Below, in pieces: positions 1-12,499 of a stretch of 64,000 nt of DNA. Within the stretch, counting starts at the first letter, position 1, and the number at the start of each line of letters is the position of its first letter. The notes under the pieces were generated by a model. The model made no database searches. It was not told where the DNA came from and saw nothing but the letters and a program-made list of their open reading frames with translations. A program made the position numbers and the translations under genes. Source of the DNA: Pseudoscleropodium purum (taxonomy: Eukaryota > Streptophyta > Bryopsida > Hypnales > Brachytheciaceae); contig OZ017804.1 in NCBI GenBank assembly GCA_963969395.1, positions 19,034,001-19,098,000 on the forward strand, given 5' to 3'.

Positions 1-424
1 TAGAGCCTGAGCAGTTTATAACTATGCAAGAATGCAAAGGCTAAAAAGTGGGCGATGGATGACAGAGAACCCTTCTATTTAAAACAAAAGTATATATGCT
101 CATCCTCGGAATTCTTAATGAAAAGGGGAGGTCTTGCATAGTAGTTTGACCTCCAATGAGTGTTTTTGATTTATTTTTTTAAGTTGAGAGGATTCACACT
201 CTACTAAAAAGGATGATTTCCACGGTAACTAGCCCACCGTTTTAGGGTTTAAGACTTATCCATAGGCACCTCACTCAAGGAGTTCAGTAGTCCGGCAGTC
301 CATCTGACTCATGTCGATTAGTAAGTAACGTATTTACTAATCATGATTTGTACTGCGGAGCTTCTCAAGTGTTGCAAGGGACTTGAAGTCGGTGGATGTG
401 AGAGTTGGGCTGGACGATAAGCTT
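1..424. other. AT-rich intergenic DNA, no gene seen
   Basis: No coding frame with recognisable content. The only structure is a short palindrome at about 317-342, with 8-9 bp arms around an ACG-containing centre, and a TTAGGGTTT word near 242. Nothing else is supported. Confidence 0.4.
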
Positions 425-735
425 TGAAAGTTAGTCTGCTCTTAAAGCAACAATTTCAGAGGTGATTGTATTTGGAGGAAGCTTAAACTCCTTAAAACAA
501 TTTCAGTAAATTTTTTAGGAAGATAAATAGAATTGGCATGTAACCCAGTTTGTTTCGTATTTTTTGAACCTTCATGGAATTAGTTATGAATTTTTGAAGT
601 TGAAATGCAGTGGTCGCTATAAGCATCCACCTCCTGAAATGTACACTACCGGTACATTGAAGAAAGCAAAATGTACCTCTATGTTAGTAGTCACTTTTAG
701 AGTAAGGTCGCTTTTAGAGCACCCTGAAAACTTTG
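425..735 (-). mobile_element. MITE-like repeat, family I (copy 1)
   Basis: About 300 bp that matches, in reverse orientation, the repeats at 40905, 43800, 45219 and 45567. Shared blocks are the segment around GGAATTAGTTATGAATTTTT (575-594) and the paired GTACA words near 641 and 652. The ends carry a weak inverted repeat built on CTGCTCTTAAAGC on the left and the complement of GCTTTTAGAGCACC on the right. No transposase is present, so this is a non-autonomous element. Exact ends and target duplication are not clear. Confidence 0.55.
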
Positions 736-2772
736 TTTTCCAATAGAAGGGGCTAGAGTTTCCACATTCGCAACTAGACTACTAAGGGAAATGAGGTGAA
801 TCAGTCTATGATTGCCCCCGCATTGCAATTCCGCCCTAATGTACCCATGGGGAACATTTCAAACGAAAATATATGCTACAAGTATATGGATGTGGAGTTC
901 TAATTCAAGTAGTTCGAGATTGGTTCATCTTATATCTAATTGTATCTGAATAAACAACTAAGCTTTGAGACTATAGTGAACAATTATCTAAGTTTTTAAT
1001 TGGATCTTGTTGGAAGTCAAAAGAATATTTTAGATTCCCTCTTCATGTATTATTTGAATCCCTTATGAATATACTATAAATTTTTATTTAAAAAATTATT
1101 GGCATAAATAGGAGAGACTTCCATTGTATAAGAGAAATAAATCTACATCCTCCAAATAAGGAAAACATGGATGCCTCATTAGAGGATTTCTAGGGGGTCA
1201 TGAGGGCCATTTCAAACTTGTTCCCCCAACCTTGTTCTCATTGTTTCTGTTGTTAGTTTTGTTTTTTTTGGAAAAAAAAATGGAAAACTTAAAATGGAAA
1301 AAAAAAGCAAAAAAAAAAGCCATTTTTTTTCAATAACTTTTTTTTGTGACGTAGTAGTCACCATGCCACGTCAGACAATAGTTGTGAGGCTGTTCCCCCG
1401 ATGTTGGCAACCCGGGGAACTTGTAGCCCTCTAAACTTGCTAAAAATACTCTAATGATAGAAATCTTCCCACTCCAATCAAAAATAAATCAAATGAAAAA
1501 ACTAAGAAATTCTAAATGATTGAACATAGGTGTATTCCAAAACAATCCTAGGCTCTCTTGAATAGAGGCAACACATTTTAGGCAAGACTCTACAAGGGTC
1601 AATTTTAGAAAAGGGTCACTGTTAGGTGATGTTACCTTAGATTGATTCAATCCAACAACTTTTTTAATGTTAGCCTTATTCTTCGTTCTTCCATCCTCCT
1701 TTCCTCCATCAAATCAATATCATTCCCAAGATCCTTAAAAAGACAAACCACAAGACCATACAATCAAACTTCAAAATTTCTATAGTCTAAATCATCAATT
1801 TCTAAATTATTTATAAGCGTTTTTTGTTTTTTCAAAGATGAAAACGTAGGTCTAGTACATACCATAAACAATTTAAGACCTACTTATGAAAATTTCAAAA
1901 CACCATGAATTTTTGAAGAAAAACTAAAAAACTTCATATTAAATACAAAGCATGCTTTAAAAATCTGAAAATTTCAGAACAAATGTACATTATAGTATAG
2001 AATATTCTAACGTGACTTTTCTTTTTAAATATCAATCTATTTTTAAAAATATGGTTATAGATTCTCAACTTCAAACTTCAATAGAAAGCTCATTTTGAGA
2101 AAATCTTCAAAAATTTCAAGGATAGTGTAAACTACATTTTACAAGCTCTATTTTTTTAGTTTTGCTTAAAAGCAAAAAAAAACATTTTTGAATGTCAAAA
2201 TCAAGATTAAAAGGAAAAAAAAATTCAAAGTATTGAAATGCACTTTTATTATACGTATATCTTTTTATGATAAGCTACCTTGTATAAAATCAAACATCAA
2301 CCAATATGACTTCAATCTAGTTCAATGGTGTGGATGTAGAATTAATAAAGTTGCATACAAGAAAGCAGATGAAAACCTTTTGTGCTTCAATATGAAAAAA
2401 AAATTATTTGACCATCCAAAGGAGATTTTTGTTGTTGGTATCCTTACAAGTTAAATTTCCTTTGTTGAATTATCTAAAGGACCAAATATATTGTAGATAA
2501 GGAGCAACTCTTACAAATAATAATCCAAAAAATGAAGTCAATTTTTTAGAAATTAACTATTGTAGTAGCCAAAATCAAGAAAAATGAAGGTCAAGTGATT
2601 GTTGAAAATTGAATACTTTTGAGTCAAATTTCAAACCATCACATGCATCATCTAATATCGAAGAAATTTCTTATGGTGACATAAAGAGGGTACTTTGTTA
2701 ACAAATTGAAAAAGTTTAAGTGGACAATAAAATAAATAAATTGAGCCAAATTGAGCCAACACTAAAGAGCAT
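736..2772. other. AT-rich repeat-derived DNA, no gene seen
   Basis: Long homopolymer-rich stretches, notably A and T runs at about 1255-1345. A segment at about 1890-2110 resembles the sequence at 40.2-40.4 kb and is probably another degraded dispersed repeat. No coding evidence. Confidence 0.4.
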
Positions 2773-3764
2773 AGTGAATTGTGCCACATTTGGTTTATCC
2801 CTTAAAGACCAAGGCTCTTTTTTCACCAAAAAAGAACTCAAAATTGCCATTTCTATAGCAAAGAGTAAAAATATTTGAAAATTGTTTTTCTTCACATCTA
2901 ACTATAGGATCTTACACCTAACTAGTATGAAAATGTATAGAATAAATTTCAGAAACTTTGATGGCACAAATTGCAAAATATATCTGTGATTAAAGTAAAG
3001 AAAACAAGTTTTTTGCACATTGCAAGATTAGATTATTTGACTTTGAACCTTTTTAACTTAAATTTTTTGTACTCTAGAGTTTTGAGCTTTAAATCATTAT
3101 AGTGGGGAATTGAGTTGAGAGTTTAAAAAAAATTCCAAAAAAAATTTCATTTTAAAAATAAATTGCTAAATAAAAGTAGGTACAAGATAGAAAGAAAATC
3201 TATAGTTATGAATATCTCTAGGATGGAATTAAAATGTACTAATCCCAATGGAGAGATTTTTATAGCAAGAAAACTAAACCATGTGGATTTTTTTTTAAAT
3301 TGTAAAAATTGCATTCAAAAATGAATCTTGTAAATTATGTTTTCAAAAAGATGCTTTAATTGCCTAAAAAACAAGGTTGTCCATATTTTTCACATCACTT
3401 CTCCAAATGAAATGAATCAAATTTTTAATGTAGAAAAAAATATGATCTATGAGAAAAAAAATCAATTTAAATTTTTCAAAATTTTTTGGTTGTCCAATCT
3501 TCCCTATTTGGAGCTTCTTTTTTTTGGATACCAATTTAAAAAATTATTTTATTACAAATCTAAATCAATTTTTCTATCTACAAAAACAGTTTCAAAAAAT
3601 CATAACAAAAATTGAGACTTGAAATCCAATTTGTCTTCCAAAGGAACAATGGTCATTCAAGGGTCAATGCTCCTCCTCGTGCAAAGCCCACTCACTCTAT
3701 TATAAATAACAAAAGTGGGCTTTGCAAGAGAAGGAGCATTAAACCAAATGTGGCGCAACCCACC
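2773..3764. mobile_element. Composite inverted-repeat-bounded element
   Basis: A 17-bp inverted repeat, GTGCCACATTTGGTTTA at 2781-2797 and its complement at 3740-3756 with 16 of 17 matching, bounds about 1 kb. The interior from about 2797 to 3667 belongs to the dispersed family II (compare 4027-4907 and 51383-52090), so one element may have inserted into another. Short open frames inside are not credible genes. The outer unit looks like a non-autonomous DNA transposon. No target duplication was identified. Confidence 0.5.
3666..3740. repeat. 27-bp stem hairpin next to the element end
   Basis: Arms 3666-3692 and 3714-3740 pair at 25 of 27 positions around a 21-nt loop. The core is GTGCAAAGCCCACT against AGTGGGCTTTGCA. 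The hairpin abuts the right inverted repeat of the surrounding element. It has the size of a small-RNA precursor stem, but expression cannot be judged from sequence. Confidence 0.7.
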
Positions 3765-4026
3765 TCGTTCTTGGTGTTGGTTCAATTTTGGTAGGGTTTT
3801 AAGTTTCAATGCCTCAGTCACCTACTATCCTAAGAGTTTTGTGGTGGCAGTCTTCTAAAAGTTCAATTGCTTATTGCCAAGTCAAACAAAAGAAGTGTGT
3901 TCATACCATTTTAGATCTCTTATTTAAGCCTCATAGTAAAACAATATTATTCATTAAACTTTCAAGTACAATATATGGAAATTCAAACTAAATTTTGTCT
4001 CTAAAAAACCTTTGAAATTTAGAGCC

Positions 4027-4907
4027 TTGACTTCTAAAGTCCCAAATTTTTAAAATTGCCATTTCTAGTGCAAGGAGCAAAAAAATTTAATGGTATTTTT
4101 TTGCATATCTAGCCATATAACCTTGTAGTAGAGTAGTATGAGAATGTATAAAAAAATTTAGACATTTTGACTACAGACATTGCAAGATAGATGTGTTCAA
4201 AATGAAAAAATCATGATTTTGGGTACCATGGCAAACTAATTTATGAGACTTTGAATTCTCTTAACTTAAAAATTTTGCATTATAGATTTTGAATTAAAAA
4301 CAAATATCATGAAGAATTAAATTGAGAATATAGTTTGTTTTTTTAAATGTGATTTTCATTCCTTAAAAAGTTATCAAGTAGAAGGTATATGATAGAGGGA
4401 AAACTAAATCATTAATAGCTTTAAGATGGAATTAAAAACACCTTGATCCCAATAGAGGATGTTGTTCTAATAATCAAAGTTAACCTTGTGGAACTTTTTG
4501 TTTTGAGAAAAATGTAAAATTTGAGCTTAAAAACAAATTCTTTATGTGTTTTTTTTCAAAAAGGTACTTTGATATATTTCCCATAAACAAGATGCTCTAT
4601 AACTATCACATTACAAATCCAAATGGAATGAATCAAAGCTATTCATGTAAACAAAAATACAATCTGTGGGAAACAAATTTTTCAATTTTTGTTTGATTTT
4701 TGTTGAATTTTTTTCTATCCACACATTTTATTGTGGTATAAATTTTGCTTCTAGGCACCAATTGAAATAAAAATAATATTTCAAAAAAACTCAATAGTTT
4801 GTCTATCTTATGAGAAAGTTTTTTAAATTTTTACCAAAAATTGAGCTTATAGGAATCTATCTAAAATCTATTTGTCCCCCTAGGGAAAAATGGGACTTTA
4901 GGGATTA
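4027..4907 (+). mobile_element. Dispersed repeat family II, copy E
   Basis: The left end reads TTGACTTCTAAAGTCCC and the right end ACTTTAGGGATTA, imperfect versions of the TTAACCCCTAAAG inverted ends of the copies at 11775 and 54139. The interior is collinear with 2797-3667 and 51383-52090: an AAATTGCCATTT word near the left end, then a GACTTTGAA...CTTAACTTAAA stretch. It has no credible protein and is a degraded non-autonomous element. Confidence 0.55.
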
Positions 4908-4910
4908 AAT

Positions 4911-6370
4911 CAAAATGGTTGAGTGATAGGGTGGGGTTGAGATGTCAAGACAAATCTAGAATTGATTCCCCCCAAATCTACTTCAAGCCCAACCCATGGT
5001 AGTGATAATCTTACAAATCCTAATTTATATACTTTTATGGTTTCTTGTACCTCTTATTGGCCAATTGTTTAAATAACTTGTATTCTCAACACATTAATTG
5101 CCTTGGGAAGCTATGTAAGAAATACATGGATAAGGTGTCTAGCCAATTTTAATATATAATTGTATTAAAAGTAATGGATAATTATTAATTTTATAATGGA
5201 TGTCAAAATTAGGTTTCAAGTGACTACATAATCTAAAACTTAAAAATTCAAATCCTTGTTGAATTTCATGTTGTGTTTTGTTCAATGTTCCTCATTTGGA
5301 CAAAAAATGGATTATGAAGAACTCCAATACTTTAGGAAGGTTTTGAAATGACAATAAGTTTGAATTACAAGGTTGCAACTAATCTAATGGGATACAAAGT
5401 TGTAGGAAAAAAATTCATTCTTTGCTTGGACCTTTCTAATGGAGTGAATTTTTTAACAAATCAATAATCAAGTTCATATTTTGAAAGTTGAAAAAGGGAG
5501 ACATAATGTATTAAAAATGGAAGTGTAGACAATTGCTCTACTATCCCTTTACTCCTTATGAAGTACAATTTTGCATTTAAATCTTTTAAAGAATGAATGT
5601 CATACTAATCAACATCTACCAATATTTTTTGGACTCTAAATTGCTCTTTAGAACCTAAAAGTACCTCAAATCAAATGAGTGTCTTGTATATTGGGAGTAG
5701 ATTAGTGTCAAATTGGTAGTAGATTGATGGTGAATTTCAAACAACTTTTAGAGTCTTCTAACCATAGTTTTAACTGAATACTTCTAAATTTTTTTCTACT
5801 ACTTCTCCCTGCTTGATATGCCTCAAAATTTGACACCTTTTGCCTATTTCTCATAGCTTTCAAGAATATTTAGTTAGTTTAAAATTTGGATGAAGAATTA
5901 ACTATGGGGGAAGGATCTCAATGAAGAATGAATCCTTTTGTCCTTGACTCTATTTAACATTGCTTCTCATGCACATTTCAAAGTTGGATGCACTCATGAT
6001 CAACTCCCAAACTCCATATCTTTCATTCTACACCCTCAATTGATTGAAAATTGAATACACAACAATTGAGTCAGTCTGAGACATAACATTCTTGAATGAA
6101 AACGTTAACAGGTCGTTCTACAACATTTTTGCAAGAAGAAAAAATTCATGTTACAATGACCTACAATTCATGGCCAAGCTTGCATCCAAGATTTTCAACA
6201 ATGAATGGAAACTAAATTTAGGGGAAGCAATAGATCTTTTGCCTCAAAGTCCAAGAATGCAAGTTGTAATAGATGGTAGGACATAGTTATGCCATTGATT
6301 GTAATAATTTTTAGTTACACTAGCTTGTGAGAGGTTAAAGAAAAACATGACCAATTTGGAATTAAAGTAA
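4911..6370. other. AT-rich intergenic DNA, no gene seen
   Basis: No frame longer than about 65 codons and no recognisable peptide, RNA or element ends. Confidence 0.4.
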
Positions 6371-6746
6371 GGTAGAAGTACCTATTTCAAATAACTTAAG
6401 CATTTCGGTTTGGATGATCTGGGAAAGTAATGGGGAACTAAGTTCAATGTATGCAAAAATAAAGTTGTAGAAGAATACCAAGAAAAAAAAAAAAAAAATC
6501 TCCAGACATGAATATTTTATTGAATTTAAAAATAAATTTTACACCCAGACTCATTTTAGTTTTGTAGACTCACCTATTGTGGTTAGTTTTGGCGCTTCTC
6601 CCTGAACCAAGAGGGAAGAGAGATGAATAGACAAGAAGGTACAAACCAAGAATCTCTTTCAATGACCATTGCATCCAGTTATTGTCCACAATAGGTTAGC
6701 CTACAAAGCAAATACAGGGGGCCTGTCCGAAATAGGTGCTTCTACC
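6371..6746 (+). mobile_element. 376-bp MITE, family III (copy 1)
   Basis: Terminal inverted repeats: GGTAGAAGTACCTATTTC at the left, and GAAATAGGTGCTTCTACC at the right, which is its complement with one change. A second copy in opposite orientation lies at 35338-35711 and matches through the interior, including the block around GACTCACCTATT. The flanks read TAA on the left and TTA on the right. With no coding capacity it is a miniature inverted-repeat element. The GGTAGAAG terminus is shared with the 40905 element. Confidence 0.75.
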
Positions 6747-8055
6747 TTATATATTGAATTATCTCACTGTGAATGTTGCGGGCAACTGACTTGAATTGCC
6801 ATTAACTTAACTCAAGTTAAGCCTTCCGTTCCCTTCGTGAATGCTCATCATCACACATCATTGTTTGATGATGAACCTGACATCAGGTAGAGCCCAGACG
6901 GGTCATGGAACCATTCCAAAAAAATTAAAATTTATGCGCATTCTCCACTCCATCTCTCTTCAGAAAGGACAGACATTCAAGGACATGGTTGGTGTTATGT
7001 GTTTGCCATATACGAAACTTTCATGATTCCTCTTCCAAAGTTCCAATGGTATAATTGGATCCGTACGTGGCGGGCACTCTCAAAAAATGCAAAAAACGTA
7101 AGTTAAGTTTCGGTCCTTGTGGCGGATCCTGGAAAGGCAATCAGGTCATAGATTTCACAACTGGAGTATAGGTTTCTTTGGTTTTTTTTTATTATGTAAT
7201 ACGATAGAGTTTACAATCGTAAAGTGTGTGCAATGAAGGACTGTGAGCTGGAGTTCAAGGAGAAAAAAGAAAACATAAGATGAAACTCCTTGAAGTATCA
7301 TAGACTTAGCTGTCTGATGGAGTTTGGTGGTGTTGTGTTTCTTTAGTATAAGTTAATATTTTTAGGTAAACCTACATGTGACACCCCTTCTATAAATAAA
7401 TTGGGGTTCACTTTACAAATAACTCTGATACCCTATATAGTGGAAACACCCAAAATCGTCAGTTTAAGCAATTCAACATAGTTCGAGGCACTTTTTCTTT
7501 TAAATAATATTTTTGAAGTATTAGTGAGTGAAAATTATGAATGTTTTGTAAGAAAATAAATTTTGGGGGATTTGGTATGTAATTTCTATGATTTTTCAAA
7601 ATATTGGCTCCCTAGACCACTAAAATTGTCCCATAGGTGTACCTTGAACTAAACTCTAGAAAAATCAGTTGTCACCAAATCAAAATTAAATAAACGTCTT
7701 TCAATTACATTAGCTAATTAGTATTGAACATTTGTGGGACACTTTAATGAATTCTCATGGGGACAAATTTGGTGACAATCTAGGGTTCATGAAGGGGGGC
7801 AAGGACAAAAATGGGTGTTTCTATGTTATGAGAAAAGTCTTGTCTGGCACTCAGGTGTTGAAATTGAATTTCCATGTCAAATTCTCAAGGGGAACATCCA
7901 CATCACCTCACACCATTCATAAAATGACATGTAACAATTTTTTTTACAAAAATGATTCAACTGATGTTGAATTTGACCTTCATGTAGGCCGATAACCAAC
8001 CACTTGAACATTTGAAAATATTGACCATATTTTGATGCCAAAATAATTACATCAA
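6747..8055. other. Intergenic, with a small CpG-richer patch
   Basis: About 6780-7140 is less AT-rich and contains CpGs (for example CCGTACGTGGCGGG near 7061) and a near-palindrome of TTAACTTAACT type near 6803. It contains short open frames but none I recognise. The rest, 7150-8055, is AT-rich with no supported gene. Confidence 0.35.
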
Positions 8056-8389
8056 GTAGGAGGTCCATAAAGTGCCCATTTAAGAGGTTAGAAAGTGATT
8101 TGGGGACATTCGATTTCTTGAAAATTCATTTACCAAGTAAATTTTCCTTGACAAACAAATGAAATTAGTCAAATCAATCGCTTCATATTTTTTGGGGTAG
8201 CTTCCTCAAATTAGTTATGAATATCTGCAATTGAAACACAATGGTCACTAAAAACCTTTCAACCTCCTTAAATGTACACTTCTTTGAACATTGCTGAAGC
8301 AACAATAATCAAAATGTACAAATAGTGTACATTCCAAGAAGTGGATGCTTGTAGAGCCTCATGGAGTACTTTGTGGACTTCCTCCTACC
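8056..8389 (-). mobile_element. MITE-like repeat, family I (copy 2)
   Basis: The left end reads GTAGGAGGTCCATAAAGTGC. The right end, read as complement, is GGTAGGAGGAAGTCCACAAAG, an imperfect inverted repeat. The interior (TTAGTTATGAATAT near 8212, paired TGTACA words near 8272 and 8316) is the same as the copy at 425-735 and the complement of the copy at 40905. It is non-autonomous, without a clear target duplication. Confidence 0.6.
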
Positions 8390-9153
8390 CCTTGGTAATA
8401 ATTTAGGATGGTGGTAGAGTACACACTACCCTTCTAAATAAATAAATTACAAATAGAGAAAAGGAATATTAATGTCAGACTGCTGCTGGAAGAGGCACAC
8501 TGACGTCTGACTTAAGGTTGTTGCAAAAAGTAGGATTCTGTGTTTGGGACTGAGTAATGGACAGACGACAGGACAGAGGCATCCTCACATCATGTACTTT
8601 ACAGTACTGTACAGTAGGAGGAGGGGCAGGCAATTTTATTTACAAATAAAAATGAAATGAAACTGTTTATTGTGCCATTCAAAGAATTTTGCACGATGGG
8701 GAAAAAAAAAATTATTAAAAAAAATTATTTATTGAGATTTCAGATCATGTATGCAAGGGAACTAATAAGTAACACCTACAATTGCAGAAAGAATCAGCAA
8801 TTCAGCGTGGCTCTCGTTATTATTGATTGAAGAAACTTTTGGTGGCTGGTGGTGGTGGAGGAAAGCGGATTCTAGATTCTCGTAGAATGCATTTCTTGGA
8901 CACGGTATGAGTTACCCCTTTTATTGCACATTTTGGCTTATATCTTTTTACAGAAATATCATTTACTGCAATTTCTTCAAGATTCAAGTATTAGATTGGA
9001 TGAATGAAAAGTTTGTTAGACTATACAATGCCTAGAAGCGTTATGTTCATTGACTTGAATATGGAGATCGAAGTGCTTCGGGGATAAGCTATGGATTTTC
9101 AAAGTGCTTAAAATGAGGGGTTACTAGAATTGACTCTCTAGACTCTCATGAAT
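8390..9153. other. Intergenic; short CpG-containing patch, no gene seen
   Basis: About 8460-8640 is less AT-rich and contains short self-complementary words such as GTACTGTACAGTA near 8612. No gene is supported. Confidence 0.35.
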
Positions 9154-9546
9154 AAGGTGGAGGCACCAATAACCAATCAAATAAGCAATTTGGGAGCAAA
9201 GCTACGTAGTATGAGTTGTTGGATATTTTTCCCATGTAGGAAGATAGGAAATATCGAGATTGCTAAATTTTCAGATTTATATTCAAAAAATTGGAATTTC
9301 ACTGCATTTTGGGAGGCAAAAGAATTCTTGACCCATAAGCAATGTCTAGAGTCTTCCAATTCCGATGAATTTAAGATTGTACTTTCTTGCTCACCACTTT
9401 AGGTAATGTGTCTTAACCTTATTAGTTCCAACTTTGAAAAGGACACAAAAAAAACAAATTTCAAGCTTGAGATGTGGCTAAGGTTGGAAATAGCACACCC
9501 TCTAGGTTGGGTATTGGGTGTGGTTGGTTATTGGTGCCTCCACCTT
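9154..9546. mobile_element. 393-bp MITE with perfect 23-bp inverted ends
   Basis: Arms 9154-9176 (starting AAGGTGGAGGCACCAATAAC) and 9524-9546 are perfect inverted repeats. The element is flanked by AAT on both sides; shifting the boundary by two bases at the left and one at the right gives TAA on both sides, the 3-bp target typical of PIF/Harbinger elements. The two short open frames inside show similarity in sense to the complement strand of 48800-49075, so a second decayed copy exists there. No transposase is encoded. Confidence 0.75.
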
Positions 9547-11774
9547 AATGGGAGTGAAATTTTAGGCAAGAGTGATTTAGATTGGTTGGTTTTAGAAAAG
9601 GGGTGAAGTTAGGTACAATTTCCTTATAACTGATATTGTATTTTTAACCCCGGAATGATTGGCCATGGACACAAAGAAAAATTAGCCAATGGATCATGGC
9701 AAAGAATCCTTCTAGGTAGGACCAAAGTGCAAATATTCATCTTTGAAATTTTATGTGAGAAGGGGAGGTCTTGCAATGTAGTTTGATGTCTAATGAGTGT
9801 TTGTGTTGATTTTTAAGCCATCAATGCACAGGGGCCCCTAAAGGTTGATTTCCATGGTGATTGACATGTTCTTATGGGATTAAGCAATCTAAATCAAACA
9901 TGTCAATTTCTAGAAACCAGAGGTCCATCTTAGTTTGGAGAATTATTCAATTAATTATGAGGCAAAGGTGAGAAAAGAGGCATAATTTTGAATGAAACCA
10001 TTGGAAAAACTCCAATATAATTTTTGATGATTTACCAAACACATTCAGTTTTCTCCTTGGAATTTGCTTTTAGTTCAACTCAATTTTCTCACATGGATTA
10101 ATTTTTTATAAAGAATTTCATTTTCATCTTATTCTTGTTTACAAATCAAACAAGACACATACAAAATTCAAACGAGGCCATTTGAAGGTGGAAATTTGAA
10201 TGTTGCATGTGTTTAACTTTTTAACCATCATGTTTCAAGTTGAATGACTTCAATTTTTGATTTGATTCAAGATTTGAATTTCAAAGAATATATGGTTGAA
10301 TTCACTCCAATAAATTATTTGTGATTTTTATTTGTTAAAAGTGAAAGGAAAAATACAAGTCTTAGATTGAAATAATTGGGTGTCAATTGATATTCATCTT
10401 TTAACCTCTAAATTTCTTCAATTATCAATGTGTAATTCTGATGATTATTTTGATTGAAGATTTGAATAGGTAGGGGTATTATTTGCTATTCTACAAATAG
10501 TCACCTTCAAAAATGTTTACAATTTCCCTCAAGCTCTTGTTGTTGCTACTATCTATTTCAATTGAACTTATATATCAAAACACTTTTACACAACAATAGT
10601 AGCAATTACAACTTCTAATGTTGAAAATTTGTAATTTGAAAAAAATGACAAATGATTGAGATGTTAATCTTTAAAGGACATACCAAACTCCATGGGTTTG
10701 GTTTTGAGAGATTTTCATAATTGCCTCTCTAATATTCAAGTACGTACCAATTTCTTAATATTTGACTATCTTCTCAATTTGAAAACACAATTTGAATAAG
10801 ATTCTTGATTTAGAAAGTTTGTTAGAACTCTTAAATAGTGGCTTTAAGGTTTTCCATTGCCTTCAAGAGGAGTCAAGCTCATCATTCATTGGCCATTTGA
10901 ACAAGCTTCTTGAAGCCTAATAAGAAAGATTTTGAAATTCAAATTTAGGATGCCTACTAGCACCCAAACGTCATTTAAGTATTAATACTAATGAAAGCAT
11001 GAAAGATAATGAAATGACTATATTAAAAGTGAGTTTAGGCCAAGAAATAGAGAAGAAATGATCACTATGATCAAAAATACTATAGGAAGGAATATCTATG
11101 GATATAAATGAAGTTCACACTTCTACAATGCTTCATAAAATAAGTGTTGTAATTATGTCACCAATGGTAGTAGCACATGACAATAGATATTTAAGAATTT
11201 AAGTAAATTTTGGTATTTTTTCAAACTTTATAGTGTGCAATTGATTTATATATTTTTTAAAAACAATATACACTATCATTCCAATCTACCTTAGCATGTC
11301 GCACCAAATTGAATTCTTTGACTTGAATAGATTTTGAGCATTTCAATAAAAATTCTCTCTCTATTTATTCATAATGAAGGTGATTGTTTGAAGGTAGACA
11401 TGTTTCATTAAATTTTCAATTAGACACTTTTAGAATATAAAGTAAGAATAAAAGATACAAAAACATGTTGCTCTTTCAAATACTTCCAATACTAATTTTG
11501 GACCTTGTTATGTATATGATATTATTATAGTGTTTATTGTAAATGGGATTATTATTTGGGAGGTATGTCTTAGTTTGTTTTGTTATATAAATTTGTTTAA
11601 CCAATTATATGGAATTGAAGTGTGGTTTGAGTTTTAAGTAAACTTCTAACTAAATAATTAAATATTTTGACTTGAATTACAACTAATGATAAATCAAAGA
11701 TAAACAACATGAACCCAAAAGCAAAAGATACCACTTGAAGGATTCACTTAATCTACAAAAGACACATAAAGTCA
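9547..11774. other. AT-rich intergenic DNA, no gene seen
   Basis: About 2.2 kb with no open frame of interest, no clear inverted ends and no RNA gene that I can recognise. Confidence 0.4.
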
Positions 11775-12499
11775 TTAACCCCTAAAGTTCCTTGATTGTG
11801 TTTTCACCAAAAAAGCTTTAAAACTGCCATTTTTAGAATAAGTACCAAAAACATTTTTAAAACAATTTTTGGACACATTCAACAGTAGAATCTTGTATTT
11901 TGTTTATTTGAGAAAATGTAGAAAAAGTTTCAGAGATTTCCACTATCTAGATTGCAAAATATTAGTGTTTCAATTGACAAAAAGCCTTTTATTGGCCTTG
12001 TGAAAAATTGGGCAGTTACACTTCACAAGGTCACATCTATATGAAAAAATGTCCAAAATGGTTGCAATTCATTGGATTCATTTTTCAAGGCAAGTTGGCT
12101 ATATGCTTGAAAAATTTCAGATCATTTGGAATTGTACAACATATAGGAAACAAATAGTAAGTAAAAAGAAGTAGAGAAGGAATCAAAATATTAAATTGTT
12201 AATAATTTCGTTATAAAATTGAAAAATTCCAATCCCAATGGTTGTAATGTTTTAATAAACAATCTACACCTAATAATTTTAATTTTTTTTCCAAAAATAT
12301 TGAAAATTGAGTTCAATAAAGAACTTCAAAAATTATTTTAGAGTAGAGCATCCATAACTGCCCACAAACTAAAACATCTCATAACTTTTGACTCATTGAT
12401 CAAAATGGAATTCTCTCTCTCTCTCTCTCTCTCTGCTCACATGCACATGCCCTAAAAAGTTATGATGCCCCAAAAGGCACCTTGGTCCTTTAGGGGTTA
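11775..12499 (+). mobile_element. Dispersed repeat family II, copy A (internally deleted)
   Basis: Starts TTAACCCCTAAAG and ends CTTTAGGGGTTA: inverted termini with TTA on both outer sides. It is collinear with the copies at 54139-55073 and 27790-28587. Relative to 54139-55073 it lacks roughly 200 bp, and the gap is bridged by a CT dinucleotide run (12413-12435). It has no protein-coding content and is a non-autonomous inverted-repeat element. Confidence 0.7.
12413..12435. repeat. (CT)n microsatellite
   Basis: About eleven CT units inside the family II element, at the exact point where this copy lacks sequence present in its relatives. Confidence 0.9.

Noticed and set aside
7377..7440. TGTGACACCCC...GGGGTTCAC as a possible LTR end
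   Set aside because: Only a short near-palindrome; no partner LTR, primer-binding site or polypurine tract is found nearby.
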